From positions 116,087 through 180,086 of the forward strand of contig NC_020795.1 in the NCBI RefSeq assembly GCF_000350225.1: 64,000 bases of DNA, written 5' to 3'. The stretch comes from Chondrus crispus (Eukaryota; Rhodophyta; Florideophyceae; Gigartinales; Gigartinaceae). Below the pieces are notes generated by a model. The model saw only the letters and a list, made by a program, of their open reading frames with translations, did no database searches and was not told the DNA's origin. Every line of letters starts with the position of its first letter. Position 1 is the stretch's first letter. Position numbers and translations under genes: made by a program. This document shows, piece after piece, positions 42,645 through 53,493 of this stretch.

Positions 42645-43301
42645 TTATCTGTAATTTTGTATAAAACGAAAAAACACACTGTAAAATATGGTAATAAGAT
42701 CTGAAAGATCAAAAGTCATATTGACAATATTATCTGATAAATCAATACTGTTTTGTAAAAACAAATAAAATACATTAAAAAAAGCAGGATCATCAAAACG
42801 TTGAGAAAGACGAGTAGCAGCTCTAACTAAATCATCATAATTCAAACCTCTATCACCTTCTACATAATTTAAATGACATAGAAAAGGAGAGGTGATGCAT
42901 TGCGAAGAAAAAACATTGACACTTTGAGTATCTTTAATTTTAATATGCTCTAATGGAATAATATTTATTATAGCATCATTTAATAAGCCTGTTTGATTTG
43001 TCTCAATTATAGAATTTTTTGGAATCAAAATATGAGAAGATTTAATATTTACTAAAACTAGAATAGAATTTAAATCTATTTTCAAGTTTTTAATATAACC
43101 AATATTTACTCCTCGCATTGTTAAAGAGGTGCCTTCTTTAAGTCCATGAGCATTATTGAATTCTATTAAGAGTAAGTAACTCTTCTTATATATTTTAGAA
43201 GTAAGTAATATCCATGTAATAATAGTAAAACCTGTAAAAATAAAAAAAATTACTATATTTTGTATATTGATCCAAAAATTTTGATGTTTTACTTTATTCA
43301 T
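42645..43301 (-). CDS. ycf22: Ycf22, MCE/MlaD-like lipid transport protein
   Basis: 218 residues: one N-terminal membrane helix (about 15-35, IVIFFIFTGFTIITWILL) and then an MCE domain (YLLLIEFNNAHGLKEGTSLT, MRGVNIGYIKNLKI, IETNQTGLLNDAIINIIPL). Such proteins are the substrate-binding part of lipid ABC importers (MlaD; plant TGD2). The permease homolog ycf63 is at 61.5-62.3 kb. ATG 43301 is chosen over a TTG seven codons upstream. Next to ycf23 on the same strand. Confidence 0.9.
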   Translation of the reverse strand: MNKVKHQNFWINIQNIVIFFIFTGFTIITWILLTSKIYKKSYLLLIEFNNAHGLKEGTSLTMRGVNIGYIKNLKIDLNSILVLVNIKSSHILIPKNSIIETNQTGLLNDAIINIIPLEHIKIKDTQSVNVFSSQCITSPFLCHLNYVEGDRGLNYDDLVRAATRLSQRFDDPAFFNVFYLFLQNSIDLSDNIVNMTFDLSDLITIFYSVFFRFIQNYR

Positions 43302-43350
43302 TATGTATATATGTATGCTCAAAATACAATAGTAAGTAATTACAATATAA

Positions 43351-44175
43351 TTAATTTATATATACTGCTATTTGAATATCAAAATTAATAAATCGATGTA
43401 TTTTTAAGGATTTTTTTTGTGGCAAACCGTAAATACAATAAGATAACGACACAACTATATCATTTATACAATTTGACATCTCATCAATAGTATTAAAATT
43501 CTTTAATAATGAACCTATACCTACACCTGATGCCTGATAAGCTATAGCAATTGGAGCAGAAATCGAGTTAATACCCGAGGAAGATAAAACTGGAATATCA
43601 GTAGATTGAGATATTGAATAAGAGGAAGATAATGCGGCTGAAGCTTTATAGATAGAATACGATACATAACTATTATATATAGATCTATATATAAGTTTCG
43701 TGCTTAAACCTTCTGTTTGTACCATAGATATACCAATTTTTTGTAAATTTGATACTAGTCTTATTTGCTGATCCAACAAGAGTATATGTGGTATAGTTAC
43801 ACAAATAGTAGAATTTGGCAACAATAGTTTAATCTCTTGTGCTAATTTTATTACTTGGTTACTTGAAAAGATAATTCCTTGAGAATACAAAGAATCAAAA
43901 TTACCTATTTCAACTACATCAGCACCAGACACAATACAACGGTATAAATCTATTGAATTAATAGAAGAAACGCATATTGGAATTTTTGTGAAAGATTTTA
44001 TGACTGATACAATTTTAGCATTAGCCGCTATATCAACATAATCTGCTTTACCTATTTGTGCTGCTTTTACAACTCTAACGATATAATTAAGATTAAAATT
44101 ACTTAAACCGCTGATAATTTTCACTACTCTTGATGTAGAGAAATTTTTTTTGAACTTTATATTTGATAACTTCAT
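43351..44175 (-). CDS. ycf23: Ycf23, TIM-barrel-like protein of unknown function
   Basis: 274 residues, DUF561 family. The chain alternates as expected of a beta/alpha barrel: VVKAAQIGKADYVDIAANAK, IPICVSSI, GADVVEIGNFDSLYSQG, ICVTIPHIL, MVQTEGLS, IPVLSSSGINSISAPIAIAY, and GVGIGSLLKNFN with a glycine-rich phosphate-site-like turn. Found in cyanobacteria and many red-lineage plastids; enzymatic role is not known to me. ATG 44175 is chosen over an upstream in-frame ATG at 44199. Confidence 0.9.
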   Translation of the reverse strand: MKLSNIKFKKNFSTSRVVKIISGLSNFNLNYIVRVVKAAQIGKADYVDIAANAKIVSVIKSFTKIPICVSSINSIDLYRCIVSGADVVEIGNFDSLYSQGIIFSSNQVIKLAQEIKLLLPNSTICVTIPHILLLDQQIRLVSNLQKIGISMVQTEGLSTKLIYRSIYNSYVSYSIYKASAALSSSYSISQSTDIPVLSSSGINSISAPIAIAYQASGVGIGSLLKNFNTIDEMSNCINDIVVSLSYCIYGLPQKKSLKIHRFINFDIQIAVYIN

Positions 44176-44269
44176 AATTATAGATAGAACTAAAAACATT
44201 ACTAAACCAATTATGTAATTGTATCTTTATATAATTGGTATAATAAATATATGCAATCAATTATAAATA

Positions 44270-44545
<276 letters not shown>

Positions 44546-44701
44546 TTAATTCAATCTATTAGTATTATATAAACTTTAACTGATAATATATATCCAATGA
44601 ATATTATATTACAATAAAGAAGATAATATATTAAAACACTATAAAAACTTCATAAAAAGTAAAATAATTAACTAAGACTAAATACATAAAATATAAGAAA
44701 T

Positions 44702-47700
44702 TTAATTTGATACTGTATTAAAAATAGAATATTTAAAATCAGTTAAAGGAGTTGAATTTTCTGAAGGTGGTACTATTTGCCAAAACATATCAAGATATTT
44801 ATTCCAATTATCTAAAATATGTTTTGCTTTAATACTTTTAGTTTTAATTTCATAAAGCTCTATCATATTTTTTAATTGCTCTTCACCTTCTTTAGTTACT
44901 ATATGTTGATATTTTACAATTTCTTGATTGATTTTAGAAACTAACGTATTATCTTCATCTAAAAAGTAAGCTAAGCCTCCTGTCATACCTGCGCCAATAT
45001 TACGACCTGATGGGCCTAAAACAACAATTAAACCTCCTGTCATATACTCACATGGATGATCACCCACCCCTTCCACTACAGCTTGACCAGATGAATTTCT
45101 TACAGCAAATCTTTCACCTGCTTGTCCACTTGCAAATAAATAACCTCCTGTTGCTCCATATAAACAAGTATTACCAAGAATCACTTTTTCTGAAGCATGA
45201 TTATTCTCATATTGAGAAGGACAGATAATTATTTCTCCTCCATTCATACCCTTTCCAACATAATCATTGGCTTCACCTATCAGGCTTAAATGTATACCTT
45301 TAGAAATAAAAGCACCAAAGCTCTGTCCGGCAACTCCTTGAAAATCTAATTGCAAGTTACCATTAAAGCCATAATTACCATATTTTTTTGCTATAACTCC
45401 TGATATTCTAGCACCTACACATCTATCAGTATTCACTATTTGCACTGTCTTAGTAATGTCTGACTGAAATTGAATGGCATTTTTAAAATCTGGATCACTT
45501 AGTAAAATATCATCTAAAACTGTACCATTACTATGAACAAAATCATGCTTTTCAATTACATCAATAGCTACTGGATTAAATAATAAAGTATCTAAGTTCA
45601 GGTACTTTGTTTTAGATAAAACAGTAGATTTATATTTTAATAATTTACTTAAACCAACTATCTCTTGTAAACTTTTATAACCTAAAGTTGCCAATATTTG
45701 CCTAACTTCTTCTGCAATAAATAGAAAAAAGTTTACTAAATCTGAAGGTATACCAGGATAACGATTTCTTAAATCTTGACGTTGTGTTGCAACACCTACA
45801 GGACAGTTATTTGTATGACAAATTCTAGCCATAACACAACCTGTTGCAATCATAGCAACTGTACCAAAGCCAAATTCTTGAGCACCCATTAAGGCTGCAA
45901 GAATAATATCATGACCTGTTCTTAAACCACCATCTACCCTTAATAAGACCCTGTCTCGTAAGTTATTTTCTACTAATGTTTGATGCACTTCTGTCAAACC
46001 TAACTCCCATGGACTACCAGCATGTTTAATAGAACTTAATGGTGATGCTCCTGTACCTCCATCATGACCAGATATTTGAATTATATCTGCATTTCCTTTT
46101 GCAACACCTGCGGCAATAGTACCTATACCAATTTCTGCAACTAACTTCACAGACACCTTTGCTATTGGATTAATTTGATGCAAATCAAAAATTAACTGAG
46201 CTAAATCTTCTATAGAATAAATATCATGGTGTGGTGGTGGTGAGATTAATGTAACACCTGGCTTACAATTTCTTAACTGAGCAATATATGGACTGACTTT
46301 TTTTCCAGGTAACTGCCCTCCTTCACCTGGTTTAGCTCCTTGAGCTATTTTAATTTCTAATTGCTTGGCATTAACAAGGTATTCAGGAGTAACACCAAAA
46401 CGCCCTGAAGCTACCTGCTTTATAGCTGAACTAGCCGTATCATTCAATTTGAGACCTTTTAAATGCGAAAAGCTTTTGGAAATACCTGCAATATCAACAT
46501 CTTGTATTAATCCAAAGCGACTTGCATCTTCTCCACCTTCACCTGAATTCGATTTTCCTCCTATTCTATTCATAGCTACTGCTAAAGTTTCATGCGTTTC
46601 TCTAGATAAAGCACCTAAAGACATACCACCAGTACAAAAGCATTCCAAAATAGATTCTATCGGCTCTACTTCATTAATGTGAATGGAAGGTAAGTTACTA
46701 GAAACAGTAAGTAAATCTCGAAGATTTGTTGGTGGACGATTATTCAATAAATTTTTATATTTAGTATACAAAAGATGATCATTATTTCTTACAGCTTTAT
46801 GTAATGTTTTAGACATTTCAGGATTATTAACATGATATTCTGCGCTTGGACGATATTGTACATAACCTAAATTAGGTAATTTTTTAGGCAATGATGATAA
46901 AAAAGCAGTATTATATATTTTTATAGTTTGCATAGCTAATTCATTTAAAGTAATTCCATCTAGACGAGATGTTGTTCCTAAAAATGCCATATTTACTAAT
47001 TCTTTACCTAATCCTAGTATTTCAAATATTTGTGCACCATGATAACTAGATAGTAGTGAAATTCCCATCTTAGAAAGAATTTTTAATAAGCCTTTATTAA
47101 TAGCAACACGATAATTATTTTGAGATTGTTGAATAGTTAAACTATCCAATTTCTCCTTAGACATTAATTTTTGTGTTCTTGGACTATTCCACCATTGTCT
47201 TACAGTTAAAAATGCTGCATAAGGACAGATCGCACTTGCTCCATAACCAATCAAGCATGCAAAATGGTGTGTATTCCAGCATTGCGCTGTCTCTACAACT
47301 AAAGATACCTTATGTCTCAAATGTTTTGATATTAAATAATGATGCACTGCACCTATAATTAGTAAAGGTGGAATAAATGCTTCTTGATCAGACAAATTTT
47401 GTACTTTGTCACTTAATACAATAATTTCAGCTCCATTATTTATTGAATGCACACTCTTTTTACATATATCTTGAATTTTGACATGAAAATTTTGAAATTC
47501 TACATCTTGATTAAAAAAAGTATTAATGACTGTAATTTTAAAACCATGATTGAAAAGTTGTTTTAATTCTCTCTCATTCAATATAGGAGAATCTAGTAAG
47601 ATTGATTTTGCCATATAATCCTGAGGTTCCAACAAATTACCTTTAGATCCCAGATGCATATTTAAAGACATTACTAAACTTTCTCTTAGAGGATCTATTG

Positions 47701-49294
47701 CAGGATTAGTAACTTGAGCAAATCTTTGTTTGAAATAATCATAAATGAGATGTGGCTTTTCTGATAAGACAGCCAATGGTATATCGTCACCCATACAGAA
47801 CGTAGGCTCTTTTGCTGAGCTAGCCATATGTTCAATTACTAATTCTATATCTTCATTCGTATAACCAAAAGCTGTATGCAATTTATTCATTTGCAATTTA
47901 TTAATACCTTCATCATTTAAATAATGTTCCGGTATCAAAACTTTTTGATACTTTTGTATCCATTTTTTATATGGAAATTTATTCGCGATAAACTGTTTAA
48001 TCGTCCAATTATCTAAAATTAAATTATTTACTAAGTCAACACAAAAAATTTGTCCCGGCCCTAATCGACCTTTTTGCACTATAGATTTAGAATCAATATC
48101 AAAAACACCTACTTCAGAAGATAAACTAATAAATCCATCTTGAGTAATTAAGTAACGTGCCGGTCTCAGACCATTTCTATCTAGAGTTGCACCTACTATT
48201 TTACCATCACTAAAAACTACTAAGGCAGGGCCATCCCAAGGTTCTTGCAGAGGTTTGTAGTACTCATAAAAATCAATGATTTCAGGAAATTGATCTAGTG
48301 CTGGTTGATCTTGATAAGCTTCTGGAATCAAAATCATTAATGCTTCTTGTGGACTCTTACCTGATTGAATAAATAATTCAAGTACTGCATCTAAATTAGC
48401 AGAGTCACTATTTTCAGAGCTTGTAACTGGTATTAAGATGTCATGATTATTATTCCAGTAAGAATGCTTTAATAATGACTCTTTTGATTTCATCCAATTT
48501 AAATTACCTAGTAAAGTATTGATCTCTCCATTATGAGCCATAAATCTCATCGGCTGTGCTAAAGGCCATTTAGGCAAAGTATTAGTGCTAAATCTTCTAT
48601 GATATATTGCAAAATTACTTTCATAACGTGAATCAGATAAATCTAAATAATATTGTGCTAAAATTTTTGATTTCACCATACCTTTATACACAATCATTTT
48701 TGATGAAAAAGAACAAAAGTAAAATTGTTTATTTAGATTTAAGTTTGTTTGTGCTATTAATTTTTCGATTTTTTTTCTTGTAAGATATAATAACCGCTCT
48801 AGAGCATCTCCTGTTACGTCTTTGGCTTGAACAAAGCACTGTTGAATTTCAGGCTGATTTAATTTTGCTTGAGTTCCTAAAACCGAATCATTTCTGGGAA
48901 CATTTCTCCAATTTAATACATTTAAACCCTCTTCTTCCAAAGCCCATACAAAAATTTTTCGTATTGCCTGAATATGTTCAGAAGGTAAAAAGACCATTGC
49001 AACAGCTACATCATTGTAAAATTGAATCTGTTGAGATGCAAAAGAACTTTTCAACAAATTCCAAGGTATTTGTGTTGTTATACCAGCACCATCACCAGAA
49101 ATACGATCTGCACTACATCCACCTCTATGCTCCATACAGCTTAATGCGTTTATAGCCTTTATAACTAAATTATGAGAAGGCAATTGATTTATTTGAGCAA
49201 TGAAACCTACTCCACATGCGTCTCGTTCAATTAAAATAGAAGGATAGCCTGAATATTGAACAAGCTTATGAGTAAAATATTTTGATATTTGCAT
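44702..49294 (-). CDS. gltB: Ferredoxin-dependent glutamate synthase (Fd-GOGAT)
   Basis: Stromal enzyme that makes two glutamates from glutamine and 2-oxoglutarate using reduced ferredoxin, 1530 residues, full length. The N-terminal glutamine amidotransferase domain has its nucleophile at Cys 27 ([14 protein letters not shown]), which implies removal of a 26-residue propeptide. The central and FMN synthase domains follow ([51 protein letters not shown]), then the 3Fe-4S cluster [19 protein letters not shown] and the C-terminal beta-helix ([36 protein letters not shown]). Plastid-encoded in red algae, nuclear in plants. Confidence 0.98.
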   Translation of the reverse strand: MQISKYFTHKLVQYSGYPSILIERDACGVGFIAQINQLPSHNLVIKAINALSCMEHRGGCSADRISGDGAGITTQIPWNLLKSSFASQQIQFYNDVAVAMVFLPSEHIQAIRKIFVWALEEEGLNVLNWRNVPRNDSVLGTQAKLNQPEIQQCFVQAKDVTGDALERLLYLTRKKIEKLIAQTNLNLNKQFYFCSFSSKMIVYKGMVKSKILAQYYLDLSDSRYESNFAIYHRRFSTNTLPKWPLAQPMRFMAHNGEINTLLGNLNWMKSKESLLKHSYWNNNHDILIPVTSSENSDSANLDAVLELFIQSGKSPQEALMILIPEAYQDQPALDQFPEIIDFYEYYKPLQEPWDGPALVVFSDGKIVGATLDRNGLRPARYLITQDGFISLSSEVGVFDIDSKSIVQKGRLGPGQIFCVDLVNNLILDNWTIKQFIANKFPYKKWIQKYQKVLIPEHYLNDEGINKLQMNKLHTAFGYTNEDIELVIEHMASSAKEPTFCMGDDIPLAVLSEKPHLIYDYFKQRFAQVTNPAIDPLRESLVMSLNMHLGSKGNLLEPQDYMAKSILLDSPILNERELKQLFNHGFKITVINTFFNQDVEFQNFHVKIQDICKKSVHSINNGAEIIVLSDKVQNLSDQEAFIPPLLIIGAVHHYLISKHLRHKVSLVVETAQCWNTHHFACLIGYGASAICPYAAFLTVRQWWNSPRTQKLMSKEKLDSLTIQQSQNNYRVAINKGLLKILSKMGISLLSSYHGAQIFEILGLGKELVNMAFLGTTSRLDGITLNELAMQTIKIYNTAFLSSLPKKLPNLGYVQYRPSAEYHVNNPEMSKTLHKAVRNNDHLLYTKYKNLLNNRPPTNLRDLLTVSSNLPSIHINEVEPIESILECFCTGGMSLGALSRETHETLAVAMNRIGGKSNSGEGGEDASRFGLIQDVDIAGISKSFSHLKGLKLNDTASSAIKQVASGRFGVTPEYLVNAKQLEIKIAQGAKPGEGGQLPGKKVSPYIAQLRNCKPGVTLISPPPHHDIYSIEDLAQLIFDLHQINPIAKVSVKLVAEIGIGTIAAGVAKGNADIIQISGHDGGTGASPLSSIKHAGSPWELGLTEVHQTLVENNLRDRVLLRVDGGLRTGHDIILAALMGAQEFGFGTVAMIATGCVMARICHTNNCPVGVATQRQDLRNRYPGIPSDLVNFFLFIAEEVRQILATLGYKSLQEIVGLSKLLKYKSTVLSKTKYLNLDTLLFNPVAIDVIEKHDFVHSNGTVLDDILLSDPDFKNAIQFQSDITKTVQIVNTDRCVGARISGVIAKKYGNYGFNGNLQLDFQGVAGQSFGAFISKGIHLSLIGEANDYVGKGMNGGEIIICPSQYENNHASEKVILGNTCLYGATGGYLFASGQAGERFAVRNSSGQAVVEGVGDHPCEYMTGGLIVVLGPSGRNIGAGMTGGLAYFLDEDNTLVSKINQEIVKYQHIVTKEGEEQLKNMIELYEIKTKSIKAKHILDNWNKYLDMFWQIVPPSENSTPLTDFKYSIFNTVSN

Positions 49295-49598
49295 ATATGA
49301 TTATTATTTTAAGCTAAAATGTATTAATGTTCTGAATGTAACTTATATACTATTAAGTATATAAATAGTGTGTACGGATTATATAATTTATACATATACA
49401 TTATTCGGTATATGTTTAATATATTGACAATTTTAGATATTAATAAAGAAAAAACAAACTAAAATATAACTACATAATTATATAATTTGGTTTTAATAAA
49501 ATTAATTAATATGTTATGAAATTAGTATTACATATTTTAATTCAATATATACAGAAGACAGATAAATCAGATTTTAATTAACTACAATATTTAAATTA
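49295..49598. other. Gene-free spacer between divergent gltB and rpoZ
   Basis: 304 AT-rich bases with no gene that I can support. TTGACA (49424-49429) is present, but no good -10 lies at 16-18 bases from it, so no promoter is called. The promoters of gltB (-) and rpoZ (+) should lie here. Confidence 0.5.
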
Positions 49599-49826
49599 AT
49601 GAATAGATACCAAAAAATTGAGTCAAGCCAAGTAACATACAAGACAGAAAAATTGCTAGAAGTATCGCAAAACAGATATGTAATGACTATACAAGTAGCA
49701 AATAGAGCTAAAAGAGGCAAGTATGAAGAAATTGACATAGTTGAAGATCCTCTTATTAAACCAATTATACGTGCAATACTGGAAATGGTTGATGAAGTCG
49801 TACAGCCTGAAATTATTGGCTGTTAA
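49599..49826 (+). CDS. rpoZ: RNA polymerase omega subunit (Ycf61)
   Basis: 75-residue omega subunit of plastid RNA polymerase, which helps fold and hold beta'. The block QNRYVMTIQVANRAKRGKYE is the cyanobacterial/red plastid omega signature, and PLIKPIIRAILEMVDEV forms a C-terminal helix. Red algal plastids name it ycf61. It is far from the other rpo genes at 0-8 kb and lies just before cpcB-cpcA. Confidence 0.85.
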   Translation: MNRYQKIESSQVTYKTEKLLEVSQNRYVMTIQVANRAKRGKYEEIDIVEDPLIKPIIRAILEMVDEVVQPEIIGC

Positions 49827-50007
49827 TGAAATGTATAGAAGAGACAATTTGTAATATTTTTTTTGATAAAAATTATAGCAGATATATATAATAATATATT
49901 AAGTACTAATTCAATATTTTCTTATCGTATTTAAAATGAAGATAAAATCTTAATCTTAGTTCTTAATAAACTTTGACCTATAAATTCCATGCAAGGAGAA
50001 AATCAAT

Positions 50008-50526
50008 ATGTTAGATGCGTTTGCAAAAATCGTAGCTCAAGCTGATGCTCGAGGTGAATTCTTAAGTAATACACAATTAGATGCTTTAGTGGCAATGGTT
50101 GCAGAAGGTAATAAAAGATTAGATGTAGTAAATAAAATTAATTCAAATGCCTCAGCTATTGTAACTAATTCTGCACGTGCTTTATTTGCAGAACAACCAC
50201 AATTAGTTCAACCTGGAGGAAATGCTTATACAAGTAGAAGAATGGCTGCATGCTTGAGAGACATGGAAATCGTCTTAAGATATGTAAGCTATGCTATGAT
50301 TGCTGGAGATTCTAGTGTTTTAGATGATAGATGCTTAAATGGTTTAAGAGAAACTTATCAAGCATTAGGCACACCAGGAACTTCTGTAGCAGTAGCTGTA
50401 CAAAAAATGAAAGAAGCTTCAATTGCATTAGCTAATGACTTAAATGGAGTACCTTTAGGAGACTGTAGTTCATTAACTGCTGAATTAGTTGTATATTTTG
50501 ACCGTGCTGCAGTTGCAGTCGTATAA
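50008..50526 (+). CDS. cpcB: Phycocyanin beta subunit
   Basis: Beta chain of phycocyanin in phycobilisome rods, 172 residues, standard length. [20 protein letters not shown] is the CpcB N-terminus. Bilin cysteines are in [14 protein letters not shown] (about 82) and [11 protein letters not shown] (about 153). The Asn methylated in the family is in [19 protein letters not shown] sequence. AAGGAGAA precedes the ATG. First gene of cpcB-cpcA. Confidence 0.97.
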   Translation: MLDAFAKIVAQADARGEFLSNTQLDALVAMVAEGNKRLDVVNKINSNASAIVTNSARALFAEQPQLVQPGGNAYTSRRMAACLRDMEIVLRYVSYAMIAGDSSVLDDRCLNGLRETYQALGTPGTSVAVAVQKMKEASIALANDLNGVPLGDCSSLTAELVVYFDRAAVAVV

Positions 50527-50582
50527 TGACACTAATAATACCAAATTAAGAAATAAATATTATTATATAAGGAAAATTTATT

Positions 50583-51071
50583 ATGAAAACACCTATCACA
50601 GAAGCTATTGCATCTGCTGACAGCCAAGGAAGATTTTTAAGCAATGGTGAATTACAATCAATAAATGGTAGATATCAAAGAGCTAACGCTAGTATAGAAG
50701 CAGCAAAATCTTTAACTAATAATGCACAAAGATTAATTACTGGAGCTGCTCAAGCTGTATATACAAAATACCCATTTGTAACACAAATGCCAGGCCCAAC
50801 TTATGCATCAAGTGCTATTGGAAAGGCCAAATGTGCACGTGATATTGGATATTATTTAAGAATGACTACATATTGCTTAGTTGTTGGAGCAACAGGACCG
50901 ATGGATGAGTATTTGGTGGCTGGTCTAGAAGAAATTAACCGCAGCTTTGAACTTTCACCGAGTTGGTATATTGAAGCTTTACAATATATTAAAGTAAGTC
51001 ATGGATTAGCTGGACAAGCAGCAAATGAAGCAAATACTTACTTAGATTATGCAATTAACACATTAAGTTAA
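50583..51071 (+). CDS. cpcA: Phycocyanin alpha subunit
   Basis: Alpha chain of phycocyanin, 162 residues, standard length. [20 protein letters not shown] is the family N-terminus, the bilin Cys is in [15 protein letters not shown] (about 84), and [19 protein letters not shown] is conserved. It follows cpcB after 56 bases with AAGGAAA before the ATG. The 276-base gap after it holds only a weak eight-base inverted repeat (AACTAGAA at 51108, TTCTAGTT at 51148). Confidence 0.97.
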   Translation: MKTPITEAIASADSQGRFLSNGELQSINGRYQRANASIEAAKSLTNNAQRLITGAAQAVYTKYPFVTQMPGPTYASSAIGKAKCARDIGYYLRMTTYCLVVGATGPMDEYLVAGLEEINRSFELSPSWYIEALQYIKVSHGLAGQAANEANTYLDYAINTLS

Positions 51072-51347
51072 GACTTTTATCTAAACTTACATAAGTACAA
51101 CAAATAACTAGAAAACGCATTATTTACATATTAATTTATGCTTACTTCTAGTTTCTTATTTTAATATTTACAATAAATTAATATAAATTCTTTTTCTAAT
51201 ATATTCTTTATCTTGACCTAAGATAAAAAAGCTGTTATATGTACTCTTATAAATTAATAAGTAGAATAAATTATCACACATATTCTCTTTAAATTGTAAT
51301 CAATATTAATTATTAATACAGACTATTTAAATTTTTGGTTTCATTTT

Positions 51348-52895
51348 ATGCAACAAAACACTTTTTATCCTATAGTTTTAACTATTCTTGATGGCTGGGG
51401 GTATAGTGACAAAGTACAAGGAAATGCAATCAAGTTAGCAAAAACACCAATTATAGATAAACTTTGGAATACTTACAGCCATACTTTACTTAACGCATCA
51501 GGTAAATATGTTGGTTTACCTGAAAATCAAATGGGTAATTCTGAAGTAGGACATACAACAATTGGCTCTGGTAGAGTCATTAATCAAGATTTAGTACGTA
51601 TTAATAAATCAATAAAGGATAAAAGTTTTTTTCATAATTCAACATTACATAAAATATATAAACAAACAATTATAAATTGTTCTAAACTACATCTAATTGG
51701 CCTTTGCTCCAATGGTGGCGTACATTCGCATATAGAACATTTAATCGCTTTAATCAAAATAAGTAAACAATATAAATTAAATACATGCATACATATAACA
51801 ACTGATGGACGAGATACACAACCATACATATCTCATCAATTTATACAAGAAATCATCGATCAAATTCAAGATACTTCATATATCAATATATGCACTATAA
51901 GTGGAAGATACTATAGTATGGATCGAGATTGTAGATGGTCTAGAACAGAAAAAGCTTACAATGTACTTGTAGATGATAGCATAGAACAAATAATTGATCC
52001 ATTAGAATTAATAAAAAATAATCATAGGAATTCTATTTCAGACGAATTTATAATGCCACAAAGAATTTATAAAGGAAAAATTTCTAATGAAGATAGTATT
52101 ATTTTTTTTAACTTTAGACCGGATAGAATACGGCAACTTTTGCATTGCTTCACCAAAGATACATTCAAAGGTTTTCCAACTAAGACAATAAATAACTTAA
52201 ATATTATAACTTTTACCAAATACGATACAAGTTTATCTATACCTATAGTATTTTCACCTCAACATAATACCAATTTTCTTGGAGAAATATTATCAAATCA
52301 TGGGCTCAAACAATTAAGGTTAGCAGAAACAGAAAAATACGCACATGTTACATACTTTTTTAATGGCGGAATAGAAGAACCTTTTCCAGGTGAAGATAGA
52401 GAATTAATATCTAGTCCACAAGTTGAGACATATGATTTAGCGCCCAAAATGTCAGCTGACCAACTTACTGAAAGTGTAATTCGTGCAATACAAAAAAATA
52501 TATACCAATTTATCGTTATCAACTATGCAAATCCTGACATGGTAGGACATACTGGAAATCTACAAGCAACTATTGAAGCTATTGCAAAGGTTGATGAATG
52601 CTTGGATAAATTATATCGAGAAGTTCAGCTAGTTGATGGAACGTTAATAATTACAGCAGATCATGGAAATGCAGAATACATGATAGATTATGATAACAAA
52701 CCATGTACATCACATAGTATTAATCGTGTACCTTTTATCATAGCAAATAGTCAGTTTTATAATAAACAAAATATTCAACTTATAGAACAAGGGTGCCTTG
52801 CAGATATTGCTCCTACTATACTTAATCTTTTGCATATTAATATACCACAAGAAATGAATGGAACATCATTGATAAACAAACTTAATAAACTATAA
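51348..52895 (+). CDS. pgmA: Phosphoglycerate mutase, cofactor-independent
   Basis: 2,3-bisphosphoglycerate-independent phosphoglycerate mutase (also gpmI), interconverting 3- and 2-phosphoglycerate, 515 residues. The alkaline-phosphatase-fold metal sites are intact: ILDGWGYS, the phospho-Ser 65 in MGNSEVGHTTIGSGR, HTTDGRDTQP-like ITTDGRDTQPYIS, DRDCRWSRTEKAY, NYANPDMVGHTG, and TADHGNAEYM. It is a rare plastid gene kept by red algae. ycf21 and secA follow on the same strand at short distance. Confidence 0.96.
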   Translation: MQQNTFYPIVLTILDGWGYSDKVQGNAIKLAKTPIIDKLWNTYSHTLLNASGKYVGLPENQMGNSEVGHTTIGSGRVINQDLVRINKSIKDKSFFHNSTLHKIYKQTIINCSKLHLIGLCSNGGVHSHIEHLIALIKISKQYKLNTCIHITTDGRDTQPYISHQFIQEIIDQIQDTSYINICTISGRYYSMDRDCRWSRTEKAYNVLVDDSIEQIIDPLELIKNNHRNSISDEFIMPQRIYKGKISNEDSIIFFNFRPDRIRQLLHCFTKDTFKGFPTKTINNLNIITFTKYDTSLSIPIVFSPQHNTNFLGEILSNHGLKQLRLAETEKYAHVTYFFNGGIEEPFPGEDRELISSPQVETYDLAPKMSADQLTESVIRAIQKNIYQFIVINYANPDMVGHTGNLQATIEAIAKVDECLDKLYREVQLVDGTLIITADHGNAEYMIDYDNKPCTSHSINRVPFIIANSQFYNKQNIQLIEQGCLADIAPTILNLLHINIPQEMNGTSLINKLNKL

Positions 52896-52922
52896 AATAT
52901 ATTAATGTAGATCATTAATAAT

Positions 52923-53465
52923 ATGAATACTAATTTTCGATATAAATTTCACAAAGTTTTCTTTCTGCCCATTAATACAAATACTTACTGTATAGGTAAT
53001 GTCATACCAATTGTGTGGGAGCTTATTTTAAAAAGTGATGGTTCATTTACTCAAAATTTAAACTCTCTAACAGGTCAACTGATTCAAGTAGAAATATTAT
53101 CACTGTATAATAACATTAAAGCAGAAAATGATTATACAATAAGAGAAGTCTGGATAAAAGATCAACAAGGTAATAAATTAGCATTTGCAAAGTCTATTTG
53201 GCCTTACAATATGAAAACAAATTTATTTATTTTACCTACAGATCAACCAATAGGTCAATCTTTAATACAGTTTAAAGTAGATATACATAAAGACATACAT
53301 GAGCTTTTTTATGGTTACTGTCAATGTTTAGAAAAACACTTTAATTACAATGAACCTATGTGGGGCAGAAAATATACTCTTTACCATGAACATAAACAAC
53401 TTGCAACAGTACAAGAGATTTTTTCTCCACAAATACTGAAATTATTTCATTCAACAACATTATAA
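52923..53465 (+). CDS. ycf21: Ycf21, chorismate lyase-like protein
   Basis: 180 residues, DUF98 family, related to chorismate pyruvate-lyases such as UbiC. Conserved parts: IPIVWELILKSDGSFTQNLN, SLTGQLIQVEIL, IREVWIKDQQGNKLAFAKSI. In cyanobacteria the related enzyme makes 4-hydroxybenzoate for plastoquinone, so a role in quinone synthesis is plausible but inferred. It lies 28 bases after pgmA and 29 before secA. Confidence 0.85.
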   Translation: MNTNFRYKFHKVFFLPINTNTYCIGNVIPIVWELILKSDGSFTQNLNSLTGQLIQVEILSLYNNIKAENDYTIREVWIKDQQGNKLAFAKSIWPYNMKTNLFILPTDQPIGQSLIQFKVDIHKDIHELFYGYCQCLEKHFNYNEPMWGRKYTLYHEHKQLATVQEIFSPQILKLFHSTTL

Positions 53466-53493
53466 ATATTACTCTTTAATGAAGGCATTATAA

